Shown one piece after another: positions 8,558-19,172 of a DNA stretch of 46,556 nucleotides (its first letter is position 1; each line of letters starts with the position of its first letter). Both the position numbers and the translations under genes were made by a program. The DNA lies in the NCBI GenBank assembly GCA_947164795.1, contig CAMUXV010000005.1, forward strand, positions 1 through 46,556. The letters run 5' to 3'. The DNA is from an uncultured Caryophanales bacterium. GTDB lineage: Bacteria; Bacillota_I; Bacilli_A; RF39; UBA660. Under the pieces are notes generated by a model. It saw only the letters and a program-made list of their open reading frames with translations, was not told the origin of the DNA and did no database searches.

Positions 8558-10717
8558 ATGAAAAAGGTTAATAAAAATAACGATAGATTTCGTGTAAGTA
8601 ATATTGTTATTTTTGTTACCTTTTTTTTATTTACTGTTTTAATTGTAAGACTTTGCTATATTTGTTTAATTGATTATAAAGTAGGAGATTCCACTATTAG
8701 TTTATTTATTAAAAATAGGAATACTGAAGAAGAAGTTATTGTACCCGCTAGAGGTACTATTTATGATAGCAATGGAGAAGTGCTTGCTATTGATGTATCT
8801 AGTTATACACTTTTGGCATATTTATCAGAAAAAAGAGTAGATGCTAAGGGTAATAAAAATTATGTTGAAGATATAGATTATACTAGTACTAAGTTATCTG
8901 AAGTATTAAAAGTTGATGCTGATGATATTAAGCAAATATTACAGAATGGTAAAGATAACAATAAGTATCAAGTAGAATTTGGTAGTATTGGTAAAGGAAT
9001 TACAGAAATAATAAAAGAAGAAATAGATAATCTAAATCTTCAAGGTATTGATTTTATTAAAGATATTAAAAGATATTATCCTAATGGAGATTTTGCATCT
9101 TATATACTTGGCTATACAGTAAACAAAGATATAGATGGTAATAATAGAATAATTGGAGAACTTGGAATAGAAGAATATTATAATGATGAATTGTCTGGTA
9201 AATTGGGATTTATTACCTATGAAAAAGATAAGTATGGTTATAAGATAGCTAACGGTAGAGAATATGTTGAACCTGCTAAAAGTGGTAGCGATATTTATTT
9301 AACTATTGATTCTAATATTGAGATGTTTACCGAAAATGCCGTAAAAAAGGCACAAGAGGAATCACAGGCTGAATGGGTACTTTTAGTGGTAGAAGATGCT
9401 AAGACTGGTAAAATATTAGGATACTCAAGTACTCCATCATTTGATCCAAATCTTAGAAATATGACTTCATATATTGATCCTTTAGTTGGATATTCATATG
9501 AGCCTGGTTCAACAATGAAAGTATTTAGTTATATGTGCGCTATTGATTCTGGCAAGTATAATGGTGATGATACGTATGAATCCGGTAGTAAAACTTATAC
9601 TTCAGAGATAGATGATAGTACGGTTACAATTAATGACTGGAATAAAAAGGGATGGGGTAGAATTACTTATGATAAAGGTTTTGCTTTGTCCTCTAACATA
9701 GCGGTAGCTAATCTAGTAGAAACCACTATTAATAAAAGTGAATTAAAATCATGCTACGAAAAGTATGGATTTGGAAGCAGTACGGGTTTTACTTTAGCAA
9801 GAGAAGAAAAAGGTAATATTGATTTTAAGTATCAGATTGAGGTCGCTACTGCTGGATATGGTCAGGGTATTAACACTACGCCCATTCAACATATACAAAC
9901 TCTTACTGCTATTGCTAATGATGGCGAGATGTTAAAACCTTATGTTATTGATAAAATAGTAGATAACGATACTAAGAAAGAATTATATAATGGAGAAAAG
10001 ACTTCTTTAGGAAGCATTGCTAGTCCTGATACTATTAAGAAAATGAAAGAATTAATGCGAAGTGTTATCAATGGCGATAATACTAATTCAACTGGTTATG
10101 CTTATTATATGGATGGTTATGATTTAATAGGTAAGACTGGTACCGCTCAAATATTTGATTATAAAAAGGGAAAATATATGACTGGGGACTCGGATTATAT
10201 TTATTCATTTTCTGGTATGTTTCCTGGGGAAAATCCAGAAATAATAGTATATGCCGCTATTAGAAGACCTAAGGATGCTTATAATTATATAGCTCCTATG
10301 ATAAAAGAAGTAGAACAAAATATTACTAAATATTTAAATATTACTGAAAAAATAAAAGATAAAGAAGAAATATTAATAGAATCATATTATAATAAAAGTG
10401 TTAATGATATTAAGAGTAGTTTAGAATCTAAAAATCTAAAAGTTATAGTACTAGGTGACGGCGATAAGATAATAGATCAGTATCCTAGAAGTAATACTAC
10501 TATTTATGAAGATGATTTAGTTATACTTAAAAGTAATAAATTAAATAATATTATACCTAATTTAGCAGGACTATCTTATAAAGAAGCAAATAATGTATTA
10601 AAGTTAATGAATATTGAGTATTCTCTAGAAGGTAGTGGTTATGTATATGAACAAAGTGTTGAACCTGGAGATATAGTAGATGCTACGGTAATAGTAAAAT
10701 TAAAATCTAAGTATTGA
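8558..10717 (+). CDS. Penicillin-binding protein (class B, FtsI/Pbp2-like) with C-terminal PASTA-like domains
   Basis: PARGTIYDSNGEVLAID, YEPGSTMKVF, LSSNIAVANL, GKTGTAQI motifs; PASTA-like C-terminus (IIPNLAGLSYKEANNVLKLMNIEYSLEGSGYVYEQSVEPGDIV). Confidence 0.93.
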   Translation: MKKVNKNNDRFRVSNIVIFVTFFLFTVLIVRLCYICLIDYKVGDSTISLFIKNRNTEEEVIVPARGTIYDSNGEVLAIDVSSYTLLAYLSEKRVDAKGNKNYVEDIDYTSTKLSEVLKVDADDIKQILQNGKDNNKYQVEFGSIGKGITEIIKEEIDNLNLQGIDFIKDIKRYYPNGDFASYILGYTVNKDIDGNNRIIGELGIEEYYNDELSGKLGFITYEKDKYGYKIANGREYVEPAKSGSDIYLTIDSNIEMFTENAVKKAQEESQAEWVLLVVEDAKTGKILGYSSTPSFDPNLRNMTSYIDPLVGYSYEPGSTMKVFSYMCAIDSGKYNGDDTYESGSKTYTSEIDDSTVTINDWNKKGWGRITYDKGFALSSNIAVANLVETTINKSELKSCYEKYGFGSSTGFTLAREEKGNIDFKYQIEVATAGYGQGINTTPIQHIQTLTAIANDGEMLKPYVIDKIVDNDTKKELYNGEKTSLGSIASPDTIKKMKELMRSVINGDNTNSTGYAYYMDGYDLIGKTGTAQIFDYKKGKYMTGDSDYIYSFSGMFPGENPEIIVYAAIRRPKDAYNYIAPMIKEVEQNITKYLNITEKIKDKEEILIESYYNKSVNDIKSSLESKNLKVIVLGDGDKIIDQYPRSNTTIYEDDLVILKSNKLNNIIPNLAGLSYKEANNVLKLMNIEYSLEGSGYVYEQSVEPGDIVDATVIVKLKSKY

Positions 10718-10727
10718 GGTGGTAGTA

Positions 10728-10832
10728 ATGAATGAAGAAACTAATGAAAGATCAAAAATAATATATACAATATTAATAATGTTAATATGTGTAGTGCTTG
10801 GTTTATACTTAGGTAGTACTCTTATTAAATAG
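10728..10832 (+). CDS. Small membrane protein MNEETNERSKIIYTILIMLICVVLGLYLGSTLIK
   Basis: 34-aa ORF with RBS gaggtggt; single hydrophobic helix; follows the PBP gene directly. Confidence 0.55.
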   Translation: MNEETNERSKIIYTILIMLICVVLGLYLGSTLIK

Positions 10833-10885
10833 AAATATATTGAATTTTTTATAATTTTTAAAACAAATGTTGTATATATATTATC

Positions 10886-10914
10886 GAGAAGAATATGTCG
10901 TTCTTCTTTTTTTA
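10886..10914 (+). terminator. Terminator gagaagaa-tatgtcg-ttcttctttttt
   Basis: Hairpin plus T run. Confidence 0.7.
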
Positions 10915-10995
10915 TACTAGGCAGTTTATTTATTTTAAGGATAAACTGTTAGCCGTAAGGCGCATATATAAATAATATTAATTATGATTAAAACC

Positions 10996-11024
10996 TTGAT
11001 ATTACCTTAAAAATATAGTAAAAT
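10996..11024 (+). promoter_or_regulatory. smc promoter (TTGATA-17-TAAAAT)
   Basis: -35/-10 match with 17-bp spacer. Confidence 0.5.
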
Positions 11025-11046
11025 TAACTAGTAGGATGTGAAATAG

Positions 11047-13986
11047 ATGTACTTAAAAGAAATAAGAGCATATGGATTTAAATCTTTTGCAGATAAAGTG
11101 TCGATTACATTTGGTAAAAATATAAATGGAGTAGTAGGACCTAATGGGTCTGGTAAATCTAATATAGTAGATGCAGTAAGATGGGTACTAGGAGAACAAT
11201 CAATGAAGTCTTTAAGAGGAGACTCTTCTGCTGATGTAATATTTTCTGGTAGTGAAAGTAGAAAAGCACTTAATTCTGCTTCTGTTACTCTTGTTTTTGA
11301 TAATGAAGATAAGACACTTCCTATAGATTTTAGTGAAGTATCTATTAAGAGAGTAGCTTATCGTAGTGGAGAAAATGAATACTATATAAATAATGAGAGA
11401 GTAAGACTTAAAGATATAGTTGAATTACTTGCAGATTCTGGTACTGCTAAAGAAAGCTTTAATATTATAAGTCAGGGTAAAATAGATGAAATATTATCTA
11501 ATAAACCAGAAGATCGAAGAGTAATATTTGAAGAAGCTGCTGGTGTTCTTAAGTACAAAAGAAGAAAAGAAGAGGCTATAAGAAAATTGGATAGAACTAA
11601 TCAGAACTTAAATAGGGTAAGTGATATTATTAATGAGCTTAATAATAATATTATTCCTCTAGAAGAAGCATCTAGAAAAGCTAAAAAATATACTGAAGTT
11701 AAGACAAGACTTTCAAATATAGAAATAGCTTTACTTGTTAAAATGATTACTGATTTAAACTTTATATATCAAGAAGATAAAAAGAAAATTAAATCACTTG
11801 AAGATGAGATAGCGGGACTATCTTCTAATAATAGTTCTTACGATGTAGATATATTAAAATTTAAGGATAAATTAAAAAAAGTAAGAGATGATATTAATAG
11901 CAAACAAGAATCACTATTAGAACTTTCTAAGAAAGAGCAAGAAATTACTTCAGATATTAAATTATTTGAAGAAAGAAATAAGTATAAAGATGAAAAAAAT
12001 AAGATAGCTAATAATATTATTTCTTTAAAAGAAGATATTCTGAATATAGACTCTTTAATTAATAATTTAAATAATGAAATAGAAGTATATAATAAAAAAT
12101 TAGAAGTACTTTCTTCTAATATTAATAGTATTACTGATAAGGTAAGTGAATTTTACATTAAGAAGAATAATCTAAATAATCAAATTATTAAGAATAATAG
12201 AGAAATAGAAAATTATAAATATAGGGAAGAATATTTAGATGGTTCTATAACTAATAATAGTTCTATTCCTAAACAGATTAAGAATATATTAGATAATCCT
12301 AAATTTACTGGAGTACATAATGTAATAGCCTCTCTTATTAATACTGATAGTAAGTATAATACTGCAATTAGTACATCTTTAGGAGGGGCTTCATCATACT
12401 TAGTCGTAGATACTTCTAGTATTGCTAAAGAACTTATATATTATTTAAAAAATAATAATCTAGGTAGAGCAACCTTCTATCCAATAGATAAAATTACAGG
12501 TAAATATATAACAGATGATGTACTTGATATATTAAATAATAGTGAAGGATATATTGGTATAGCAAGTGAACTTACTACTTATGATAATATATATACTAAT
12601 ATTATATCTAATGTATTGGGTAATGTTATTGTTTGTGATAATATCGATAATGCAAATATTATAAGTGATAAAATAAATAAGAAATATAAGATAGTTACAC
12701 TTGATGGTCAAGTAGTTAATGTAGGCGGTTCTCTAACTGGTGGTTCTATAATTAAATCACAGAATGTTTTATCTTTAAAAAATGAATTGGAAGAAGTACA
12801 AAAAAAGAGAAAACTACTGGAAGATAGAAATAAAGCTATTCTTAATGATATAAATAGCATCGATAAAGAAATAAAAATAAAAAATGATGAACTATATAAT
12901 TTACAAAATGAGAAGATATCACTTGAAACAAAGATTAATAATATTGAAGATAGTATAACTGCTAATGTTAAGAATAAAGAAAGCAAAGAAAATGAGCTTA
13001 AAGATTTAAATAATATTACTAATAATGTATCACTAGAAGATGAATCTATATCTAAATTATCTAAAGTTAGAGAAGATATTTCAAATATTAATAAAGAGAT
13101 ATCAATACTTAAAGTAGAGGAAGATAATATTAATACTAATATTAATGAATTAGAAGAAAATTCTAGAAGTAGTAATAGTTATATTAATAAAAAAGAAAAA
13201 GAACTTAATAATTTAAATATTAAGATTAATAGAGCAGATGTTTCTTTAGATAATTTACTTAATAATCTTACTAGTAATTACAATATGACATATGACTTTG
13301 CTAAGGAAAATTATTTTTTAGATATGGAAGCGGATATTGCAAGAGATGAAGTACTTAAATTGAAAAATGAAATTGAATTAATTGGTAATGTTAATTTGGA
13401 TGCTCCTCTTGAATATGATAAAGCTAAAGAAAGATATGATTTTCTTAATAATCAGAAAGAAGATTTAATTAATGCTGAAAATACTTTATATGATATTATT
13501 AAAGAAATGGATAGTATTATGAAAGAAAAACTTCTTACTACTTTTGAAAAAGTAAGAGAAGAATTTAAGAAAGTATATAGAGAATTATTTAGAGGTGGAA
13601 GAGCAGAATTATCTTTAACAGACCCTAATAATATATTAGAAACTGGTATTGAAATAAAGGCAGAGCCTCCTGGTAAAAAACTACAAAGTATTAGTCTATT
13701 ATCTGGTGGAGAAAAAACATTTACGGCGATTAGTTTATTATTTGCCATCTTAAATATTAGACCGGTGCCATTTTGTTTATTCGATGAAGTAGAAGCAGCA
13801 CTTGATGATGCTAATGTCGAAGCATTTGGTAAATATTTAGAAAAATATAAAGATACTCAGTTTATTATTATTACTCATAAAAAGAAGACAATGGAGTATG
13901 CAAATATTTTATATGGTATTACAATGCAGGAGTCTGGTGTTAGTAAGATAGTATCTGTTAAATTAGAAGATATAAATAAAAAATAA
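11047..13986 (+). CDS. smc: Chromosome segregation protein SMC
   Basis: YLKEIRAYGFKSFADKVSITFGKNINGVVGPNGSGKSNIVDAVRWVLGEQ, hinge, LLSGGEKTFTAISLLFAI...FCLFDEVEAALDDANV. Confidence 0.96.
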   Translation: MYLKEIRAYGFKSFADKVSITFGKNINGVVGPNGSGKSNIVDAVRWVLGEQSMKSLRGDSSADVIFSGSESRKALNSASVTLVFDNEDKTLPIDFSEVSIKRVAYRSGENEYYINNERVRLKDIVELLADSGTAKESFNIISQGKIDEILSNKPEDRRVIFEEAAGVLKYKRRKEEAIRKLDRTNQNLNRVSDIINELNNNIIPLEEASRKAKKYTEVKTRLSNIEIALLVKMITDLNFIYQEDKKKIKSLEDEIAGLSSNNSSYDVDILKFKDKLKKVRDDINSKQESLLELSKKEQEITSDIKLFEERNKYKDEKNKIANNIISLKEDILNIDSLINNLNNEIEVYNKKLEVLSSNINSITDKVSEFYIKKNNLNNQIIKNNREIENYKYREEYLDGSITNNSSIPKQIKNILDNPKFTGVHNVIASLINTDSKYNTAISTSLGGASSYLVVDTSSIAKELIYYLKNNNLGRATFYPIDKITGKYITDDVLDILNNSEGYIGIASELTTYDNIYTNIISNVLGNVIVCDNIDNANIISDKINKKYKIVTLDGQVVNVGGSLTGGSIIKSQNVLSLKNELEEVQKKRKLLEDRNKAILNDINSIDKEIKIKNDELYNLQNEKISLETKINNIEDSITANVKNKESKENELKDLNNITNNVSLEDESISKLSKVREDISNINKEISILKVEEDNINTNINELEENSRSSNSYINKKEKELNNLNIKINRADVSLDNLLNNLTSNYNMTYDFAKENYFLDMEADIARDEVLKLKNEIELIGNVNLDAPLEYDKAKERYDFLNNQKEDLINAENTLYDIIKEMDSIMKEKLLTTFEKVREEFKKVYRELFRGGRAELSLTDPNNILETGIEIKAEPPGKKLQSISLLSGGEKTFTAISLLFAILNIRPVPFCLFDEVEAALDDANVEAFGKYLEKYKDTQFIIITHKKKTMEYANILYGITMQESGVSKIVSVKLEDINKK

Positions 13987-14021
13987 AGAACAAAAAAATT
14001 ATTTTTTCTTGTTCTTTTTAA
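13983..14021. terminator. Bidirectional terminator between convergent smc and FemAB genes (aaagaacaa..ttgttcttt)
   Basis: Inverted repeat with T/A tracts on both sides. Confidence 0.65.
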
Positions 14022-15240
14022 TATTTAATTTAGGTATTTTTATATTTTTGAACTTATCAATAATTATATTTAATGCTTTAATTATAGGATATAACCATTT
14101 GTTTATAATTAAATCATAAGTTCCAATAGTTTCATATACTTTTCCTCCAAAGCCCATTTTGAAATTATATTTATTGTCGCTTTTATTCATATTTTCAACA
14201 GTACCAAAGTTAAATATTTTATATCCATCATTTAAATATTTTTTAATTATTTCCCATTTAAGTAGATGAGAAGAGTAGAAATCATCAAAGTCTTTATTTC
14301 TTCCCTCATCTAAGAAATATATTTCTCTATTATTTTTAATAATTAGGATAGCTCCTGCAATTACGCCTTTAGGATATTTTGTATATAGATTAGTGGCTTT
14401 TATTATTTCATTGTTATATCTTGTTATTAATTTATCAGAATTCATTTTCTTATTAATAAATTCATTGGTTTTAATAACATTTATATCTTGCATTATCTCA
14501 TTTAATTTATAATTTTTTTCTTCTTCTTTTTTTAGTAGAAAGCGATAATTATTAATATACTTTTCGGGGTTTATTTCGGCAAAATATATTTCTGCTTTAT
14601 TATCACCATTAAAATTATTTAAAACTTGTTTTACTTTATCGGCATTAAAATTGTTTGTAAGATCAAGTAATAGTTCGGGATTATTACTTTCATCTTTAAA
14701 AATACTAATTGCTCTTTCTAATGATAAATTAATATTTCTTCTTGTATTAGAATTAAACAATTTAAATGTTTCGTTAGGAGTTTTTTCTGTTTCTAGAACT
14801 ATTTTTAAGTTTGAGCTTTTTTTCTTCTTTACAAACGATAATTCATCTAATATTTTTGCTAGATTAGTATCAAAATATAAAACTTCTCCCTTTTTATTAA
14901 ATATTTTATATGTTATCATGTTATCTGTAGTTAAATAAACGTATTTTTTTTGCTTTAAATATTCTTTTAAGGTATTTATAAAATCTTTAAATAATGTTTC
15001 GTTATTATAATCCACTAGAAAATTACCTGGCACATATCCTATTTTTAATTTACCTATTGTTTTTTCTAAAAGAAGAGCTGCTGCCATTAGGGTGTTATCA
15101 CTTTCATTAATGAAGCCAAGATAGTTTCTTTGATATTCTTTTTTTAAATTAGCATATTCTATCCCTTGCATATAATTTCTAGCGCTATGTAATTTTGAAT
15201 AGTTTTTAAACTGTATTTCTGTTAATTCAATTATTTTCAT
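13999..15240 (-). CDS. FemAB/FemX/MurM-like peptidoglycan bridge aminoacyltransferase
   Basis: YANLKKEYQRNYLGF, LLEKTIGKLKIGYVPGNFLVDY, YKIFNFGTVEN...FKMGFGGKVYETIGTYDLIINKWLYP. Confidence 0.8.
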   Translation of the reverse strand: MKIIELTEIQFKNYSKLHSARNYMQGIEYANLKKEYQRNYLGFINESDNTLMAAALLLEKTIGKLKIGYVPGNFLVDYNNETLFKDFINTLKEYLKQKKYVYLTTDNMITYKIFNKKGEVLYFDTNLAKILDELSFVKKKKSSNLKIVLETEKTPNETFKLFNSNTRRNINLSLERAISIFKDESNNPELLLDLTNNFNADKVKQVLNNFNGDNKAEIYFAEINPEKYINNYRFLLKKEEEKNYKLNEIMQDINVIKTNEFINKKMNSDKLITRYNNEIIKATNLYTKYPKGVIAGAILIIKNNREIYFLDEGRNKDFDDFYSSHLLKWEIIKKYLNDGYKIFNFGTVENMNKSDNKYNFKMGFGGKVYETIGTYDLIINKWLYPIIKALNIIIDKFKNIKIPKLNIKKNKKK

Positions 15241-15350
15241 TTGGACGCCTTCTTTCTATATGAAAATATTATAGCATAAAAGAAGTAAAAAAACTATTCT
15301 TTTTTAATTAATTATGTTATACTTATTATGATAAGGATAGAGGGGATAAT

Positions 15351-17684
15351 ATGAAAATTAGTAATAGAGAGGTTAAAGACTTAGATGCTTATTTCAGACT
15401 TTCTAATTATTTATCGGTAGGACAATTATATTTACTGGATAATCCTCTTCTAAAAGAACCATTAAAATGGGAACATGTTAAAAAGAAAATAGTTGGTCAT
15501 TGGGGTACTGTACCAGGACAGAATTTTATATATACTCATTTAAATAGAATTATTAAGAATAATGATCTTAATATGATATATATATCTGGACCTGGCCATG
15601 GTGGTAATTCAGTAGTAGCTAATACTTATATTGAAGGAACATATACTAAATATTATCCTAATGTTACTGAAGATATAAATGGATTAAAGAAATTATTTAA
15701 ACAATTTTCTTTTCCTGGTGGAATACCATCGCATGCTGCACCGGAGACTCCTGGTAGTATTAATGAGGGAGGAGAATTAGGATATAGTGTTAGTCATGCT
15801 TATGGGGCAGTGTTAGATAATCCTACTTTAATAGCCGCTACTGTTATTGGCGATGGGGAAGCAGAGACTGGACCACTTCTTGCTAGTTTAAATTCCAATA
15901 AATTTGTTAATCCTAAAAGGGATGGAATAGTACTTCCAATACTTCATTTAAATGGATATAAGATTAGTAACCCTACGGTTCTTTCTAGAATAAGTGAGGG
16001 CGAACTAACTTCACTATTTTATGGACTGGGTTATAAAGTATATTATGTTGAAGGTTCTGATACTTATAATATGCATAAGAAGATGGCTAGTACTTTAGAT
16101 AAAGTAGTTAGTGATATTAAGAAAATATGGTATGATGCTAGAATTAAAGGTGAAGTAAAGAGAGTCTTTTATCCAATGATAATTTTAAGGACTCCTAAAG
16201 GATGGACTGGTCCTAAAGTATACGATAATAATAAAATTGAAGGTACTTTTAGAAGCCATCAAGTACCATTTAGTTTAAATAATGATGATGATTTAAGATT
16301 GTTAGAGAAATGGCTTAAAAGTTATAAGCCAGAAGAATTATTTGATGATAATGGTAAGATAAAGAAATATATTAAAAAAATAGTTCCTTATAATACTATG
16401 GGTGATAATCCTAATGCTAATGGAGGATTATTACTTAAAGAATTAAAAGTACCTAGTATTGATAATTATGCAGTAGATGTAAAAGAAAAAGGTACTATAG
16501 AAAAAGAGGACATGCGAGTACTTGGTAATTTTGTTAGAGATATAATCAAAAATAATCCTAATAATTTTAGAGTATTTGGTCCTGATGAGACTATGAGTAA
16601 TAGACTTAATAATGTCTTTGAAGTAGATAATAGAAGTTGGTATTTAAATAAAACTAATACTGATGAATATCTATCTTGTGATGGTAGAATAATGGATTCC
16701 TATTTAAGTGAACATACTTGTGAAGGATGGCTAGAAGGATATCTTCTTACAGGTAGACATGGATTCTTTGCTAGTTATGAAGCCTTTATTAGAATAGTAG
16801 ATTCAATGGCTAGTCAACATGCTAAATGGCTTAAGATGTGTAATGAAATTGGTTGGAGAAAGGATATAGCTTCTCTTAACTATGTGCTTACTTCTAATGT
16901 ATGGCAGCAAGATCATAATGGATATACACATCAGGATCCGGGATTTATTGATCATTTAGCTAATAAGAAAGCCGATGTTGTACGAGTATATTTACCTCCG
17001 GATAGTAACTGCCTTCTATCATGCTTTGACCATATAATTAAGACAAAGAATTATATTAATGTAATTGTTGCTTCTAAACATATGAGACCGCAATGGTTAT
17101 CGATTGAAGAAGCTAAAGAGCACTGTGCCAAAGGAATAAGTAAATGGGAGTTTGCTTCAAACGATGAAAAGGGTACAGATGTAGTATTAGTATCAATTGG
17201 TGAAGCTCCAACACTAGAAAATATGGCTGCGGTACAACTTCTTAGAGAATATTTACCTAGTGTTAGAGTAAGATTTATTAATATTGTTGATTTAATGAAA
17301 CTTGAGCCTAGTATGAGACATCCTCATGGACTTACTAATACCGAATATAATAAATTATTTACCAAGGATAAACCAATTATTTTTAATTATCATGGCTATC
17401 CAACATTAATTCATGAATTTACATATGAAAGATTTAATAAAAATATATCAGTTCATGGATATATGGAAGAAGGAACTATTACAACTCCATTTGATATGCG
17501 AGTAAGAAATGAAATAGATAGGTATCATATCGTTATCGATATCATTAATCATTTAGATATAAGTAAAAAAGAAGAGGGTAAAAGGGTTATAAAACTTATG
17601 AAAGATAAATTAAAATACCATGATTCTTATATTAAAGAATATGGTATTGATACAGAAGAGATTAGAAACTTTAAATGGAAGTAG
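15351..17684 (+). CDS. xfp: Xylulose-5-phosphate/fructose-6-phosphate phosphoketolase
   Basis: VGQLYLLDNPLLKEPLKWEHVKKKIVGHWGTVPGQNFIYTHLNR; GPGHGG; VIGDGEAETGPL; SNVWQQDHNGYTHQDPGF. Confidence 0.96.
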   Translation: MKISNREVKDLDAYFRLSNYLSVGQLYLLDNPLLKEPLKWEHVKKKIVGHWGTVPGQNFIYTHLNRIIKNNDLNMIYISGPGHGGNSVVANTYIEGTYTKYYPNVTEDINGLKKLFKQFSFPGGIPSHAAPETPGSINEGGELGYSVSHAYGAVLDNPTLIAATVIGDGEAETGPLLASLNSNKFVNPKRDGIVLPILHLNGYKISNPTVLSRISEGELTSLFYGLGYKVYYVEGSDTYNMHKKMASTLDKVVSDIKKIWYDARIKGEVKRVFYPMIILRTPKGWTGPKVYDNNKIEGTFRSHQVPFSLNNDDDLRLLEKWLKSYKPEELFDDNGKIKKYIKKIVPYNTMGDNPNANGGLLLKELKVPSIDNYAVDVKEKGTIEKEDMRVLGNFVRDIIKNNPNNFRVFGPDETMSNRLNNVFEVDNRSWYLNKTNTDEYLSCDGRIMDSYLSEHTCEGWLEGYLLTGRHGFFASYEAFIRIVDSMASQHAKWLKMCNEIGWRKDIASLNYVLTSNVWQQDHNGYTHQDPGFIDHLANKKADVVRVYLPPDSNCLLSCFDHIIKTKNYINVIVASKHMRPQWLSIEEAKEHCAKGISKWEFASNDEKGTDVVLVSIGEAPTLENMAAVQLLREYLPSVRVRFINIVDLMKLEPSMRHPHGLTNTEYNKLFTKDKPIIFNYHGYPTLIHEFTYERFNKNISVHGYMEEGTITTPFDMRVRNEIDRYHIVIDIINHLDISKKEEGKRVIKLMKDKLKYHDSYIKEYGIDTEEIRNFKWK

Positions 17685-17692
17685 GTGATTAA

Positions 17693-18049
17693 ATGAACTA
17701 TACTATTATAAATAGGCCGACTAGCTTTAGACCTAATCATGTTCAAAGAGGTAATGAGCAAAAAACTAATATTGCTAGTATTTCTGGAGATATTCATAAG
17801 GAGTTATTAGAGGTATTTTCTCTTCTTCATGAACGACTTAGAACTACTTCGGATAAATTAGACTTTAATAGAGTGGTTGAAAATGTATTAGGTATAATTA
17901 GAGAGAAAAAAGCAGAACTAGCTAGGATAAAAAGATTAGAAGAAATGAAAGCTAATGCTGGCTTTACACTTGTTTCTATAGTTATTGTTCTTGGAATAAT
18001 AGGATTTTCGTTTATCACTTTCTTTGTTATAAAAGGAATTCTTTATTAG
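17693..18049 (+). CDS. Hypothetical protein with C-terminal TM anchor
   Basis: ORF with RBS, C-terminal hydrophobic helix GFTLVSIVIVLGIIGFSFITFFVIKG. Confidence 0.65.
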   Translation: MNYTIINRPTSFRPNHVQRGNEQKTNIASISGDIHKELLEVFSLLHERLRTTSDKLDFNRVVENVLGIIREKKAELARIKRLEEMKANAGFTLVSIVIVLGIIGFSFITFFVIKGILY

Positions 18050-18058
18050 GAGTGTTAT

Positions 18059-18316
18059 ATGGAATTTGATATTGTTAATGAAAATAGTGAGTTTAAATTA
18101 GGAAACATTTTATCGATATTTAAGTTGCCTAATAATAATAGAGAAATTGCTCTATTTACGATAAGTGCTTTTGATAGAGATGATGACTCATTAAATATTG
18201 CTTATATTAATAAGGATAAAGATGGTTATGATTATTTAGAAGAAATTGATGACAAAAAAGTATTTAATGAGGCTATGCTTGTAGTTAAAGATATGATGAG
18301 TATGATAAATAAATAA
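18059..18316 (+). CDS. DUF1292-like protein
   Basis: IALFTISAFDRDDDSLNIAYINKDKDGYDYLEEIDDKKVFNEAMLVV. Confidence 0.55.
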   Translation: MEFDIVNENSEFKLGNILSIFKLPNNNREIALFTISAFDRDDDSLNIAYINKDKDGYDYLEEIDDKKVFNEAMLVVKDMMSMINK

Positions 18317-18341
18317 TAAGAAGCGATGCTTCTTATTTTAT
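18312..18341. terminator. Bidirectional terminator aataagaagc-gat-gcttcttatt
   Basis: 10-bp perfect stem between convergent genes. Confidence 0.7.
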
Positions 18342-19172
18342 TATGTTATTTAATTCCTCTGGTATATTACTAGTAAAAGTAAATTCTTTATGAGTGATTG
18401 GATCTTCAATTACTAGAGTATGAGCATGTAAGGCGAGTCTTCCTAGAGGATTACTCTTACTCTTATAACGAGTGTCTCCTATTATAGGATGATTAATATC
18501 AGACATATGACATCTTATTTGATTTCTTCTACCAGTAGATATAAGTACCTTTACCATTGAATATTTTTTATTATTTTTAATAGTTTCATAATCAGTTATC
18601 GAGAATAATCCATCTTTATTTTTAGAAGAATAGACTTCTAGTGCTTTAGATTCTTTTAAGTAAGATTCAATATGCCCTTTAGGTGGAGTTATTCCTTCAA
18701 CAATAGCTATATATTCTCTTTTCTTGGCTAGGTTATTCCAATTATCTTGATATAACTTTTGTACTTTTTGGTTCTTAGCAAACATTATTACTCCTGATGT
18801 ATCAAAATCTAATCTATGTATTACAAATACTTTTTTCTTTTCTTTTTTTAAATAATCAGATACTTTTCTATATAAAGTGTTTTCTTTTTCATTCTTATTA
18901 CTAATAGTTAATAGTTTGGTAGGTTTATCTACCACTATAATATTATCATCTTCATATATAATTTTAAGTATTTCTTCTTTTATATTATAACCACTACTTA
19001 TAGTTATAATATTTCCAGGTATAAGTTTATAATCATATTTAGTTACTACTTTATCATTAACACTAATAAGTTCTCTTTTAAGTAGTGATTTAATATTATT
19101 TTTAGATTTACCCTCTATATTGTTTCTTAAATAATTATATAGAGTATCATTATTATCTACAATTAATTTCAT
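18333..19172 (-). CDS. RluA/RluD-family pseudouridine synthase
   Basis: IYEDDNIIVVDKPTKLLT, VIHRLDFDTSGVIMFAKN, GRRNQIRCHMSDINHPIIGDTRY, LALHAHTL. Confidence 0.92.
   Translation of the reverse strand: MKLIVDNNDTLYNYLRNNIEGKSKNNIKSLLKRELISVNDKVVTKYDYKLIPGNIITISSGYNIKEEILKIIYEDDNIIVVDKPTKLLTISNKNEKENTLYRKVSDYLKKEKKKVFVIHRLDFDTSGVIMFAKNQKVQKLYQDNWNNLAKKREYIAIVEGITPPKGHIESYLKESKALEVYSSKNKDGLFSITDYETIKNNKKYSMVKVLISTGRRNQIRCHMSDINHPIIGDTRYKSKSNPLGRLALHAHTLVIEDPITHKEFTFTSNIPEELNNIIK

Noticed and set aside
12708-13748. Minus-strand ORFs inside smc (12708-12986, 13452-13748)
   Set aside because: Antisense to a conserved smc reading frame; composition looks like shadow ORFs from AT-rich codon usage, with no RBS or family.
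14651-14938. Plus-strand ORF within the FemAB-like gene
   Set aside because: Antisense shadow of a recognisable FemAB-family protein.
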